64,000 nt of DNA from Roseobacter sp. (GCA_015665415.1 JADFAE010000005.1:186001-250000); one strand, 5' to 3'. Positions 38,026 through 47,407 are shown, counted from the stretch's first letter. Numbers and translations: made by a program. Notes: a model not told the origin generated them from the letters alone.

Positions 38026-38769
38026 TCAATTACGTTTCTGATCAATAAGTCCCAAGGCTTTCAAAAAGCCCATTGGGCGTAGGCCTCTAAGAAGCAGGAA
38101 TTCTGTGACAAGCCCAAACAACCGCATGAAGTCACGCAGTGGATCAAAGTGGCTTGGGCGCAAGACAAAACCCTCATAGCGGGCTTTCAGGGGCACATAT
38201 TCAAAGGGAATTCCCTTCTCTGCGGCATAGAGTAATACGGCGGTTTCGAATTTGAACCCCGCGACATGACGCTTGGGAATATCTATCCGTTTTAACGCGC
38301 TCGCCGGGTAGAGCCGCATTCCACATTGGGCGTCCTTGATCCTGCGACCACAGGCCCAGCCAATAAAGAAGTTGCCAAACTTGATGCCTTTGCGGCGGGA
38401 GCCGGGCATGTTTTCCATATCGGCAGAGCGATCCCCCATGACAATGGCCAGGGGGGTGTCGTGATGCTTTGCCAAGAATTTCGGGATATCCGCAGGATCG
38501 TGCTGCATGTCAGCATCCAGCACGATTACCGCCGTTGCACCTTTGTCCATTGCCGCTTGGAAACCTTCGACCAGACGATCCCCCTTGCCCTGGTTGATTT
38601 CATGACGCAGCACAATAGCACCGGTATCGGATAAGGACTCCGCCGTGCCATCCGTCGACCCGTCATCAACCACAATCACCCGGTCCACCATCGGAATGGT
38701 CTCCTCGACCACCTGTTGAACGGTCAGGATCTCGTTATGTGCCGGGATCAGTGCAAAGGAATTGGACAT
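38026..38769 (-). CDS. GT2 glycosyltransferase (DPM1-like) of the aryl polyene cluster
   Basis: A 247-residue cytoplasmic GT2 with ALIPAHNEILTVQQVVEE at the start, VIVVDDGSTDGTA (nucleotide binding) and the DxD motif VLDADMQHDPAD. It resembles dolichol-phosphate-mannose synthases without the C-terminal membrane domain. It probably adds a sugar or prepares a lipid-linked sugar when the polyene is anchored. It lies 16 bp after the methyltransferase and 10 bp before the small secreted protein gene. Confidence 0.83.
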   Translation of the reverse strand: MSNSFALIPAHNEILTVQQVVEETIPMVDRVIVVDDGSTDGTAESLSDTGAIVLRHEINQGKGDRLVEGFQAAMDKGATAVIVLDADMQHDPADIPKFLAKHHDTPLAIVMGDRSADMENMPGSRRKGIKFGNFFIGWACGRRIKDAQCGMRLYPASALKRIDIPKRHVAGFKFETAVLLYAAEKGIPFEYVPLKARYEGFVLRPSHFDPLRDFMRLFGLVTEFLLLRGLRPMGFLKALGLIDQKRN

Positions 38770-38785
38770 AAGGGGTCAGCGCCTG

Positions 38786-39520
38786 CTATCGGCGCGCAAC
38801 ATATTCAGAGAAACAGCCCAGCAATGAGTTGTGCTCGACTGTTGTGAACCCTGCTTTACGCAGACTGTCCAAGACGTTTTCAATAGGAACCATCTGATCC
38901 ATGGATTCCCAGTAATAACGCATCAGACGAAAGACATTGCGGTCTCTTGTCAGGATCATCGCAACCGTAGGCAGGATATGCTTGAAGTAGAGGCGGAACA
39001 GGGCCTTTGGAATGGCTTTTTCTGGTACCGTCACATCCATGATCAGCACCTTGCCGCCATCTTTCAGAACGCGGTGATATTCCGCAAAGCTGTCCTCCAG
39101 ACTGTCCACATGACGCAGGGCAAACCCCATGGTCAGAAAGTCGAAGCTTTCGCTTTCAACGGGTAGTTTTTCTGCGGTGGATTGGTGGAAGGTCACCGGC
39201 ACACGTTTCTTTGCCTCTGCGATCATACCGGCCGAAGGCTCAACGCATTCAATCTGTTTTGGGTTATCCAAAATGGTCATCAACGCCCGTGCCACCTGAC
39301 CAGTGCCGGTCGCAACATCAAGAACCCGCATTTCGGAGGTCACACCATTGCGGCGCAGGGCCTCGCGACGATACCAGTCGCCAGAGCCGAACCAGCCCCA
39401 TTTTGCGATGGCCTCATAGTTCTTTGCAGTGTCGTCAAACACTTGGCGCAGGAAGGCCTGCTTTTCGGCGTGAGACTCGTAATACTCACCAACTACGATT
39501 GGTTTATTGCCGTCAGACAT
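38786..39520 (-). CDS. SAM-dependent methyltransferase (UbiE/COQ5-like)
   Basis: A 244-residue class-I methyltransferase starting at ATG 39520. Motif I is VLDVATGTGQVAR (about residues 64-76), with the acidic ribose contact in IECVEPSAGM, and ALRHVDSLEDSF and GGKVLIMDVTVPE as motifs II/III. Although it looks UbiE-like, its place at the head of the polyene operon suggests it methylates the aryl head group or hydroxyl of the polyene, a modification known from aryl polyenes. It diverges from the acyltransferase gene across about 200 bp. Confidence 0.8.
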   Translation of the reverse strand: MSDGNKPIVVGEYYESHAEKQAFLRQVFDDTAKNYEAIAKWGWFGSGDWYRREALRRNGVTSEMRVLDVATGTGQVARALMTILDNPKQIECVEPSAGMIAEAKKRVPVTFHQSTAEKLPVESESFDFLTMGFALRHVDSLEDSFAEYHRVLKDGGKVLIMDVTVPEKAIPKALFRLYFKHILPTVAMILTRDRNVFRLMRYYWESMDQMVPIENVLDSLRKAGFTTVEHNSLLGCFSEYVARR

Positions 39521-39717
39521 TAATAAGACCCTGTCGCCTAGATACCTGGCCAAAACTCTCGAATCAGATTTTTGGCTCTTCAGCGCAACTTATACCAGTA
39601 GGGAATTCATGCCTGCCAGCCCTGCATCGTGCCTAACCTGCGCAACGAGTGATTTTAAAAGTAGTTTGTTGCGTTTCATTCGACGTGTATAGACGATTTT
39701 GCACACGTACTAAGCTG

Positions 39718-40503
39718 ATGGAAGTCATGGATACCTTTGCCCGCAAAGAAACCGTTCAGTCAAAGCGACTTTTGCCCTATTTGGCTGCCTGGCTGAGAAC
39801 CCGTGTCTATGAAGCCTTTGTTTTTCTGGTCAGTATTGCAGCAGGCGCCTGTATCATTTTTTATCTGCACTGGCGGCCGTCGCCGGTGTTGGTGCGTCGA
39901 TTGCTTCGATTTTGGTCCTGCGGCTATATTTATGGCGCCAAATACATCCTTGGGGTGACTTATAAGATCGAAGGTCAGGAACATATCCCCTCTGGGCCTG
40001 TGATCTATATGGGCAATCACCTTACCGCTTGGGAATCCGTGATGATGACGGTGCTGGTGCCGCATGTGAACATGGTGACCAAACGCGCCGCCATGTCCAT
40101 TCCGGTGTTTGGTTGGGGTTTGAAACATGCCCCGATGACGCCCATTGACCCCGATACCCCAGGCAAAAACATCCGCCGCCTGTTAAAAGAGGGCAAGGCC
40201 TCGATCCGCGAGGGCAGGAACATGGTCATTTTTCCAGAAGGATCTCGTGTTCCTATCGGAGAAACACGCCCCTATGCGCGAGGGTATGAGATCCTGTACA
40301 AACACTGTGGCGTGCAGGTTGTACCCTTTGTTACGGATTCAGGACTCCATTGGCCGTCGGGCTACTCGACAAAACCTGCCGCAGAAATCACTCTTCGGTT
40401 CCTGCCACCCATCGATGCAGGCAAAGATCCGAATGAATTTGCAGCAGAGCTGGAAGAAACCATCCGCTCGGAAGCGGCCAAACTGATGGCTCCTCAGGTA
40501 TAA
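39718..40503 (+). CDS. PlsC-type 1-acylglycerol-phosphate acyltransferase
   Basis: About 261 residues; ATG 39718 or 39727 could start it, and an in-frame GTG at 39649 is less likely. A hydrophobic helix (about 25-47) is followed by the acyltransferase motifs MGNHLTAWES (HX4E) and MVIFPEGSRVPIGE. The only plus-strand gene inside the aryl polyene cluster, it diverges from the methyltransferase and faces the AMP ligase. It probably places an acyl chain (possibly the polyene itself) on a glycerol phosphate. Confidence 0.83.
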   Translation: MEVMDTFARKETVQSKRLLPYLAAWLRTRVYEAFVFLVSIAAGACIIFYLHWRPSPVLVRRLLRFWSCGYIYGAKYILGVTYKIEGQEHIPSGPVIYMGNHLTAWESVMMTVLVPHVNMVTKRAAMSIPVFGWGLKHAPMTPIDPDTPGKNIRRLLKEGKASIREGRNMVIFPEGSRVPIGETRPYARGYEILYKHCGVQVVPFVTDSGLHWPSGYSTKPAAEITLRFLPPIDAGKDPNEFAAELEETIRSEAAKLMAPQV

Positions 40504-40554
40504 GCCTGCGGGCGGTGAAACTGCGGGCCTGAGCCTAAGCGCCCCCACTGTAGG

Positions 40555-41901
40555 TTAGCTATGCAACCCGGCCTTCTTTAACAGATCTATCGTTATTGCA
40601 CGGGTGATCTTCCCGGTAGCAGAGCGGGGAATTTCAGGTAGAAACAGCAGCTTTTTGGGAACAAAGGCTGCGTCGAGGTGGAGCAATAGGTGGCGGCGCA
40701 CCAGGCTGCGTATCTCCGTTTCTGACAGGGAACTGCCCTGAAGCGGCACCACTGCTATGGCCAGGGCATCAGACTCGCTGCGTTTGTCGTGCAGGAAAAC
40801 CCCATCGGATATCTCTGCAACCTCCGAAAGAGTCGCATTCAAGGCGGCAAGTCGGCTGCGTTTTCCGCGCACGCTCACCATATCACCAGCGCGGCCAAGC
40901 AGGGTAAAGCGCCCGTCCGGATGCTGCTCGATCTCGTCTTCCAGCGCGATAGGCACCGGCAGATGCGGTGCCGCCGCCAGGCAGGTCGCTGGGGTCTTTT
41001 GCAGTTCAAACCCAGCCGAGAGGCTCCAGGCCTCTTCAAATGCGGTTTGACGCAGCGCCATAGAGCCGGTCTCGGTGCTGCCATAGATCTCCATGACCTT
41101 CAGGTTGTCTCTGGCGGCCAGTTTTTGGGCCAGGGCCTGTGGAAAAGGCGCAGTGGCGGAGAGCACGCAAATGATTTCCGGTGCGGCCAAAATGGCTGCC
41201 TCAAGAAACCGCAGATGCGCAGGGCTGGTGATCAGGACAAGCTTGGAAATCCCGCAGGCGCGCGCCGCCTCTATCGCCGCTTCCAGGTCAGCGGGGTAGA
41301 AAATGGTGTCCCGATAGGTGGCATGTCCAAAGCCAAGCGTGGCAAAAATTGTGGCCTCCAGCCCGTACATATGACCATGTGGCGTGGTACCCAGCAGACC
41401 AACCTCTGAGGGCTGCACCTCCAGTTCCTGTAAGATCTGATCGGTAATTGCCGCGCCGCCACGCAACATCTTCCAGGTTTTGACGTTGCATTTTGGCTGC
41501 CTGGTCGAGCCTGAGCTATAGACGTGAATTTCCGTGGGGTTGGCTTGCAGTGACGTTGCATAGTCCCAGTTCTTCGCCGGTTCAGACTGCGCAGCTTCAA
41601 ATGACAGGCGGGCCGCAAGCGCGTCATGTTCTGCGTTGTCGCTCAGTATGACCGGGGCAGGCGCATCGGCAATCGAGGACCGGATCGCTTCCGGTGCCAG
41701 CGAAGGGGGCAGGATAATCGTCTGATTATTGAGCAACCCTGCGACAATGCCGAGGGCAAATTGGTAGCGATTCTGGAACAGGTTGCAAATCGAACCTGCC
41801 GCCTGCAATTGAGCGCGCAGGGCAGCAAGATCGGTGACGAATTGCTTGTGATCAATAACGCCATCTTTTGAAAAGAATAATTTTCTGTCCGCTGCATACA
41901 T
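40555..41901 (-). CDS. AMP-forming ligase of the aryl polyene cluster (ApeH-like)
   Basis: A 448-residue ANL-family enzyme, shorter than ordinary acyl-CoA synthetases. The P-loop region reads VYSSGSTRQPKCNVKTWK (with CNVKTW in place of KGV..TH), then EIYGSTETGSMA, the hinge LGRAGDMVSVRGKR and the C-terminal Lys motif PRSATGKITR. It most likely adenylates the hydroxybenzoate starter and loads it on the ACP encoded two genes upstream. The ATG at 41901 lies 2 bp after the stop of the membrane protein gene, so translation is coupled. Confidence 0.85.
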   Translation of the reverse strand: MYAADRKLFFSKDGVIDHKQFVTDLAALRAQLQAAGSICNLFQNRYQFALGIVAGLLNNQTIILPPSLAPEAIRSSIADAPAPVILSDNAEHDALAARLSFEAAQSEPAKNWDYATSLQANPTEIHVYSSGSTRQPKCNVKTWKMLRGGAAITDQILQELEVQPSEVGLLGTTPHGHMYGLEATIFATLGFGHATYRDTIFYPADLEAAIEAARACGISKLVLITSPAHLRFLEAAILAAPEIICVLSATAPFPQALAQKLAARDNLKVMEIYGSTETGSMALRQTAFEEAWSLSAGFELQKTPATCLAAAPHLPVPIALEDEIEQHPDGRFTLLGRAGDMVSVRGKRSRLAALNATLSEVAEISDGVFLHDKRSESDALAIAVVPLQGSSLSETEIRSLVRRHLLLHLDAAFVPKKLLFLPEIPRSATGKITRAITIDLLKKAGLHS

Positions 41902-41903
41902 GT

Positions 41904-42542
41904 TCAAATTTCCAATTTCTTCCAGGTATCATGCTGCATGATCAAAGATATAGAGCGCTGCCAGGTTTCCGGCCGCTTAAACCGAACGCGTGCGATTTCA
42001 TGAGATATGACAAACCACAGCGCCTGAGCAAACAGAAGCGTGACCAAAACTACCCCAGCAAACACGCGTAGTGGCTCAGCCACCAGGGCTAGTAGGCTCA
42101 GGCCTGCAGAGAACAGGCCGATGCCCAGCCAGACAGCGCATTGTTGCCTTAGATAGGTCGCGAATTTGCAAGATGGGCTTGGACCCAAATGGGCGGATGT
42201 GACGAACTGGAGCAAGATGCAGGGTCGGCCTCGCAGCAGATTGTGGCCAAAGACATAAGCCATGCTCAGGTTGATCGCGATGACGGCGAGATAGGGCACA
42301 AATTGCAGCTCTGGTTTCAAAAGCGACAGGAGCACCCCTAAGGGGCCTCCGATCCCCAGCAAGATTAGTCTGCCCCTTTGCAGGCCGCAGACATCACGCA
42401 AAAACAGCGAGAAGACATGTAGGGTAAACAGAATGAAGACGGCATTCAGCAGAGGCGAAGCAAACAGCCAACTGGAGATCAGCAAGGCAGCCGTGACGGC
42501 GCCCCTCAGCTGAGGAGGCCAGCCTGCCGGATTGAGGCTCAC
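41904..42542 (-). CDS. Polytopic membrane protein of aryl polyene clusters (COG4648-like)
   Basis: About 212 residues from the GTG at 42542, whose codon overlaps the ACP stop by 4 bp (GTGA). Six or so hydrophobic stretches are seen (about residues 12-32, 35-50, 60-95 and 130-180). Its position between an ACP and an AMP ligase is characteristic of the COG4648 membrane protein in aryl polyene clusters. No catalytic motif is visible; a scaffold or membrane-anchoring role is possible. Confidence 0.75.
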   Translation of the reverse strand: MSLNPAGWPPQLRGAVTAALLISSWLFASPLLNAVFILFTLHVFSLFLRDVCGLQRGRLILLGIGGPLGVLLSLLKPELQFVPYLAVIAINLSMAYVFGHNLLRGRPCILLQFVTSAHLGPSPSCKFATYLRQQCAVWLGIGLFSAGLSLLALVAEPLRVFAGVVLVTLLFAQALWFVISHEIARVRFKRPETWQRSISLIMQHDTWKKLEI

Positions 42543-42832
42543 GTCTTCCGGTTTTCCGCGATGTGACTGGAGAGGGCGCGCACGCAAGAGAAGATCTCTT
42601 GGTTGCGCTCATCATCGGAGCGCAGCTTGAAGCCATAGGTCTCGCTGATGGCAAAAGCGATTTCCAGAGCGTCGATGGAATCAAGCCCAAGCCCCTCGCC
42701 AAACAGGGGCGCATCAAAATCAATTTCCGCAGCAGTCACGTCATCCAGAACCAAGGCGTTCACAATCAATTCAGCGACTTCAAGTTGTAGCTTTTTGAAA
42801 TCACTCTGATCTGCGAGTTGGGTTGTTGACAT
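42539..42832 (-). CDS. Acyl carrier protein of the aryl polyene cluster
   Basis: A 97-residue ACP. The phosphopantetheine Ser is in LGLDSIDALEIA (Ser 52), flanked by the acidic helices expected of an ACP. ATG 42832 has GGAG about 8 bp upstream; an in-frame start at 42853 is less supported. It is the first gene of a three-gene operon (ACP, membrane protein, AMP ligase). Only one ACP was found, whereas described aryl polyene clusters usually have two. Confidence 0.87.
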   Translation of the reverse strand: MSTTQLADQSDFKKLQLEVAELIVNALVLDDVTAAEIDFDAPLFGEGLGLDSIDALEIAFAISETYGFKLRSDDERNQEIFSCVRALSSHIAENRKT

Positions 42833-43651
42833 GTCTGCTCCATTCTTTGGCACTGCCCCGAAGCAGATTTCGCCACGGCCTGTTTAGCAGCAATTTTCTA
42901 TCTGCCGGGAACTGTCACGTCCAGCCAAAAATGGGGAGAGTTTATTCGCTAGCCGACACCGGGAGCAATAGGGGGAGCGGCCTTGGGTAGTCAGCAGAGG
43001 CCGAGGTCTGTTCCTCTGCTCGCAGCCCGAAACGGTCATCGACAGAGAGTGCCACGCCATCAATGCCGCAGTTGCGAGGACTGCGGGCCAGCCTCCCAAA
43101 AGCGGTCATTGAACCACCCTGGCGTTGGACCGCCAATGCTGCAATCAGCACCAGCGGCAGCTATGCGCAGAAAGCGACATTTGCAAAGTCATCCCGCGAA
43201 GGGGGAATGCCGCACGAGCTGCTCTATCGGGTCATTGAGCGATTGCTCTCGATGCGGTGCCGTAACCTGTCACAGGTGACATTCACTGTGCGGGTCAAAA
43301 AGGACTCTTTAAAATTGCAGCCCTATCCGTATGCGATTATCTAGGATCGTTATTATTTTGTTACGTAATTTGTAACCGAGACTGTTTTGGCAGACACATA
43401 TTTTCGAGTGCAGGTTGAAAAGGATCAGCAAAAAAATTGGCCAGCGCCCCTGCTGACACATACCAAGAACAACAGGCCTCGCGAGGTGCCATTGTCGACC
43501 AAGGCTGTGGAGTTGCTACAGGCTTTGGGCTCTGATCCTTAGTCATATTCGGGCGTTGACGACGACGTCCTGCATGGGCGTGCAGGTAAAGGATATGTCA
43601 ATGTCATTTGCCTAGGATGCGGGGAGCTGCACATTCAGACAGAAGGCTGAT
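42833..43651. other. Long intergenic region upstream of the aryl polyene ACP operon
   Basis: About 819 bp between divergent genes with no frame that looks coding on either strand. It must hold the promoter for the ACP operon and for the muramidase gene. Two small inverted repeats stand out: ACCTGT-C-ACAGGT at 43265-43277 and GTTAC-N7-GTAAC at 43360-43376, the second in an AT-rich patch. The rest, rich in short GC words, looks like decayed sequence. Nothing else was recognised. Confidence 0.45.
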
Positions 43652-44434
43652 ATGAGACACCCTGGCGCGAGGCTGCCCCTCTGGACCTTGATAACGATCC
43701 TGCTAGCCGGGCCCTTGGCTGCGGCAGAGCGGTTTTCCATCGTCAATGAGGGATTCTTTCAACAGGGGGCAGTCCAGGCGGCGCGTCCGGTTCTGGCGCG
43801 CCATGCGCCAGCTTCGGTTCTGGAAGCGGCACCTTCGGGTGGGGCTGATCAGGATCTGGAAGCAGAGATGGAGGCAGTGCAATCCAGTCTTGCCAGCCTG
43901 TTCACCGGGCGCAGCGGCACCAGCCTGTTTCGCGATTTGCCAAAGGGTGTAGCCAAGGGGGCCGTGCAAAAGCTGATGCAGTTGATTGCCAGCGCAGAAG
44001 CGGGCAGCGCGCAATATGATGCGGTGCAACATGCCGCCCGGATCAAACCGGGTAAACGTCCGACCACCATGACCCTGGGTGAAATCTACGACTGGATCGC
44101 CAGAACACCGGGGCAGCAGCATGCCATCGGGCGGTATCAATTCATCCCTGCCACTCTCAAACGGTTGGCCAAAAAGGCGGGCGCCACACGACAAGATCTG
44201 TTCTCGCCGCAATTGCAGGATCGCCTGGCCCATCAGTTGCTCGAGGAGGCGGGTTTTAGCGCCATGTTGGCAAAGGGCATGAGCCGCACGGATTTCATGA
44301 ACAATCTGGCGAAGATCTGGGCCGGGCTGCCGACTTCCAGCGGGAAATCCTACTATCACGGGATTGCGGGCAACCGCGCCACCATGACCTGGAGCCATTT
44401 TGAGGCTGAGATGAGCCGGATTTTTCCCAGTTGA
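43652..44434 (+). CDS. Secreted muramidase-like (lambda-endolysin-like) protein
   Basis: A 260-residue exported protein with a signal peptide (about residues 1-25, cleavage after LAAA). Residues about 110-250 resemble the lysozyme-like transglycosylase fold of lambda endolysin: LIASAEAGSAQYDAV with a likely catalytic Glu, LGEIYDWIART, and GQQHAIGRYQFIPATLKRLA, followed by LFSPQLQDRLAHQLLEEAG. It probably cleaves peptidoglycan in the periplasm. Not part of a prophage here; it stands alone and abuts the convergent BASS gene. Confidence 0.78.
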   Translation: MRHPGARLPLWTLITILLAGPLAAAERFSIVNEGFFQQGAVQAARPVLARHAPASVLEAAPSGGADQDLEAEMEAVQSSLASLFTGRSGTSLFRDLPKGVAKGAVQKLMQLIASAEAGSAQYDAVQHAARIKPGKRPTTMTLGEIYDWIARTPGQQHAIGRYQFIPATLKRLAKKAGATRQDLFSPQLQDRLAHQLLEEAGFSAMLAKGMSRTDFMNNLAKIWAGLPTSSGKSYYHGIAGNRATMTWSHFEAEMSRIFPS

Positions 44435-45373
44435 TCAGGCTTGAGGCTTCAGGGCGCTTTCATAAAAGCGGCGCATAAGGACCGGCGTCAGATACATTGG
44501 CAATTGATAGCAGCCCAGAAAGATCAGCAGCGGGTCGGTGGTGCTGGCCGGCAGGGCGATGAGGAACAGCGCAAAGTTGCGATTGCCTGCAACAATGGCA
44601 GTGGGCGCGGCAATGTCGCGGTGACCGCGCCAAACAAGCCCGCGCAGGGTCAGATATTGCAACCCGAAATTGGCAGCAAAGACGACGCCCAACCATTTTG
44701 CCACCTCCATTGGCGCGGTGAACAGGGCCGGCCCCAGCGCGGCCATCAGGCCAATCACAATCACCGCCAAGGCTAATATCGTCAGCCCATCCACGGCGCG
44801 GCCCGCACGCTCCGACAGGTCGGGGGCCAATAGATGGCGACAGGCAAAGCCCAGTCCTGCGGCCAGGGCGATGGTTGCGGTCAGTCGAATGGAGGCCTGT
44901 ATGACCTCCCAGAGACTGCCCAGGTTGGGGGAGAGCAGGAAGATCGGCACTACGGTCAAAGGCATCAGCGTGGTGCCAAGGATCAGCAAGCGAAAGGCCG
45001 GATCCGGCGCATGTCCCAAGAGCTGAGTAAGGTTGGGGCTGCCGGTGAGGGCCGGGGCCGCCAGCATCAGCACCAGTGCCACCGCGATGGGCGTGGTTGC
45101 CACGCCCAGGGCCTGAAACAGCAGCACCGCGCTCAGCGGCAGCAGCATTTGCAGGACCAGCACCGCCTTGAGGCTGGAGATCCCGTCGCGCAATCCGCCC
45201 AGGGCACGCCGGGCACCAATGCGAAAACTGTTGAGACACAAAAGCCCGGCCACCATCTGTGGCAGCCAGGGTTTGAGGGCGGCGGCCAGGTCTTGCAGAA
45301 CAAGCCCGGCCACCAGTCCAATAACCAGTGCCACCTGCCCATGGCGGGCGACAAGGTTCAGCAGCTTGATCAA
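44435..45373 (-). CDS. BASS-family (bile acid:Na+ symporter-like) transporter
   Basis: A 312-residue, about ten-helix membrane protein. The C-terminal IVAGNRNFALFLIALP segment is the discontinuous-helix motif of BASS/NTCP-like Na+ symporters. Such bacterial carriers move organic acids. The start appears to be TTG 45373, only 4 bp after the dctM stop, so it is probably co-transcribed with the TRAP genes; no better ATG exists before the first helix. Finding a second carrier in a TRAP operon is uncommon. Confidence 0.8.
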   Translation of the reverse strand: MIKLLNLVARHGQVALVIGLVAGLVLQDLAAALKPWLPQMVAGLLCLNSFRIGARRALGGLRDGISSLKAVLVLQMLLPLSAVLLFQALGVATTPIAVALVLMLAAPALTGSPNLTQLLGHAPDPAFRLLILGTTLMPLTVVPIFLLSPNLGSLWEVIQASIRLTATIALAAGLGFACRHLLAPDLSERAGRAVDGLTILALAVIVIGLMAALGPALFTAPMEVAKWLGVVFAANFGLQYLTLRGLVWRGHRDIAAPTAIVAGNRNFALFLIALPASTTDPLLIFLGCYQLPMYLTPVLMRRFYESALKPQA

Positions 45374-45377
45374 GGTG

Positions 45378-46694
45378 CTACCCGCCTGAAGGCCCGCTGC
45401 GCAGGTTGTTGGGCAGCCAGGTGGCGAGCTCTGGCCAGACCACCAGGATCACCACCATCAGCATCATCAGCCCCACCATGGGAATGGCGGTCTTGGCGAT
45501 ATAGGAGATCTCGTGGCGGGTCATGCTTTGCAACACAAAGAGGTTGAAGCCGATCGGCGGCGTCACCTGGGCCATTTCGACCACCACCACGATGAAGATA
45601 CCAAACCAGATCACGTCGATGCCAGCCTGCCGGATCATCGGCTCGACGATGGCCATGGTCAGCACCACCGAGGAAATCCCGTCCAGGAACATGCCCAGCA
45701 CCACATAGAACAGCGTCAGCGCGATGATCAGCACCAGGGGGGAGAGGTTCATCTGATCAATCCAGGCGGCCAGGGCGCGCGGCAAGCCGGTGAACCCCAT
45801 GGCTAGCGACAGGAACGACGCCCCCATCAGGATCAGCGCGATCATCGCCGAGGTCCGGGTGGCCCCCATCAGCGATTCCGTAAAGGTGCTCCAGCCCAGC
45901 GACCCCTGCGCCATAGCCAGCGTCAGGGCCCCAATCACGCCAACCGCGGCGGCCTCTGTGGCGGTGGCAAGGCCCAGATACATCGAGCCGATCACGGCAG
46001 TGACTAACATCAGCACCGGGATCAAAAACCGGCTTTCGGCTATCATCTCGCGCAGCGACATCGAAGGCTCTGGCGCGGGGCGCTGGTCTTTGGCAAAGAA
46101 ATGCCAGCCCATGATATAGGCCATGAACAGGCTTGCCAGCACCAAGCCCGGAAAGATCCCGGCCATGAACAGCTTGGTGATCGATTCATTGATCGAGACC
46201 CCATAGACGATCAGCGTCAGCGAGGGCGGGATCATCAATCCCAGCGTCGCAGCGCCCGCCAGGGTGCCGACGATCATGTATTCCGGATAGCCGCGTTTGC
46301 GCAGCTCGGGGATCGACATCTTGCCCACGGTGGTCAGCGTCGCGGCAGAGGAGCCAGAGACGGCGGCAAAGATGGTGCAGCCCGCGATATTGGTGTGTAG
46401 CAGCCCGCCGGGCAGCCAGCGCATCCAGGGGGCGAGCCCGCGGAACATGTCCTGTGACAGGCGCGTCCGATATAGGATTTCACCCATCCAGATGAACAGC
46501 GGCAGCGCTGTCAGGGTCCAGCTTGAGGCACCGGTCCAGATGGTGGTGATCATGGCATCGCCTGCGGGGCGGGTGGTAAACAGCTCCATCCCGACCCAGG
46601 CCACGCCCATCAGCGCCAGGCCGATCCAGACCGAACTGCCAAGCAGCGCAAACAGCACAAAGAGAAAGATGACGGTTGTATAGATCTCGCCCAT
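45378..46694 (-). CDS. dctM: TRAP transporter large permease (DctM), second system
   Basis: A 438-residue permease with about 12 helices. Motifs: AGAATLGLMIPPSLTLIVYG and VVVEMAQVTPPIGFNLFVLQ. The ATG at 46694 overlaps the dctQ stop by one base (TAATG), showing coupling; a longer in-frame extension is not needed. It imports the acid captured by the dctP product at 47481-48461. Confidence 0.92.
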   Translation of the reverse strand: MGEIYTTVIFLFVLFALLGSSVWIGLALMGVAWVGMELFTTRPAGDAMITTIWTGASSWTLTALPLFIWMGEILYRTRLSQDMFRGLAPWMRWLPGGLLHTNIAGCTIFAAVSGSSAATLTTVGKMSIPELRKRGYPEYMIVGTLAGAATLGLMIPPSLTLIVYGVSINESITKLFMAGIFPGLVLASLFMAYIMGWHFFAKDQRPAPEPSMSLREMIAESRFLIPVLMLVTAVIGSMYLGLATATEAAAVGVIGALTLAMAQGSLGWSTFTESLMGATRTSAMIALILMGASFLSLAMGFTGLPRALAAWIDQMNLSPLVLIIALTLFYVVLGMFLDGISSVVLTMAIVEPMIRQAGIDVIWFGIFIVVVVEMAQVTPPIGFNLFVLQSMTRHEISYIAKTAIPMVGLMMLMVVILVVWPELATWLPNNLRSGPSGG

Positions 46695-47407
46695 TATTCC
46701 ACGGCCTCCGAATTGATGCTGGCGCGGCGCGTGACCAGCAGCCGACACAGATAGTCCCACAGCGCCAGTGCAAGCAGGATGGTTCCAATCGACATGGGCA
46801 GCTGCGGTAGCCAGACCGGGGTGTAGACCCAGTCAGACCCGGTCTCGGCCCAGAGCTTGCCCCAGTCAGCCGGAGAGGTGGCAAACATGGCAAAGAAGGA
46901 GAGCAGCCATTCGGGGACAAAATCCTGTCCCTGGGTGCGGTCGTTCAGCATCTCCGACATGATGTTGGTCTTGATGGCAAAGCGGGCAAAATAGGTGGCG
47001 GTCACAGCCGCGATCCACATGGCGACGGCGTCGAGCCAAAGCCCAAAGCGCGGGCTCATGTTGAGAAAGATCGAGACCCGAATATGGGCCCCTCGTGTCA
47101 ACGCATGGGCCAATGCCAGGAAGGAGGTCGCGGCCATGGCATAGCCGGCATACTCGGTCGAGCCGGGAAAGGTGAGGCTGCTCCAGCGGGCAATCATCTG
47201 CGCCACGATCAGCAACAGGATGGTGACCATGAAGACGGAGGCGAGAACGCCGGACAGAAGGTAAAGCCGGTCAAACACCCGCTGCAAAGGTCTGATCAGA
47301 CGCCCTGTTGGTTCAGGTGCTGCCAGACAGGCCAGCGCCAGAACTGTTGGAAAAACAAAGAGCCAAGCCCAAAGCGGCAAGCCCAGAAACGGTAGCCAGT
47401 CGCGCAT
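46694..47407 (-). CDS. dctQ: TRAP transporter small permease (DctQ), second system
   Basis: A 237-residue membrane protein with an extra N-terminal helix before the four DctQ helices. The GSTEYAGYAMAATSFLALAH helix and the following LTRGAHIRVSIFL loop fit the family. Between it and dctP lies a terminator-like hairpin, so less permease than binding protein should be made. Coupled to dctM by a 1-bp overlap. Confidence 0.88.
   Translation of the reverse strand: MRDWLPFLGLPLWAWLFVFPTVLALACLAAPEPTGRLIRPLQRVFDRLYLLSGVLASVFMVTILLLIVAQMIARWSSLTFPGSTEYAGYAMAATSFLALAHALTRGAHIRVSIFLNMSPRFGLWLDAVAMWIAAVTATYFARFAIKTNIMSEMLNDRTQGQDFVPEWLLSFFAMFATSPADWGKLWAETGSDWVYTPVWLPQLPMSIGTILLALALWDYLCRLLVTRRASINSEAVE

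Noticed and set aside
43265-43277. ACCTGT-C-ACAGGT resembles a lux box half-site pair
   Set aside because: Real lux boxes have about 8 bp between these arms; here only one base separates them, so a quorum-sensing operator is not supported.
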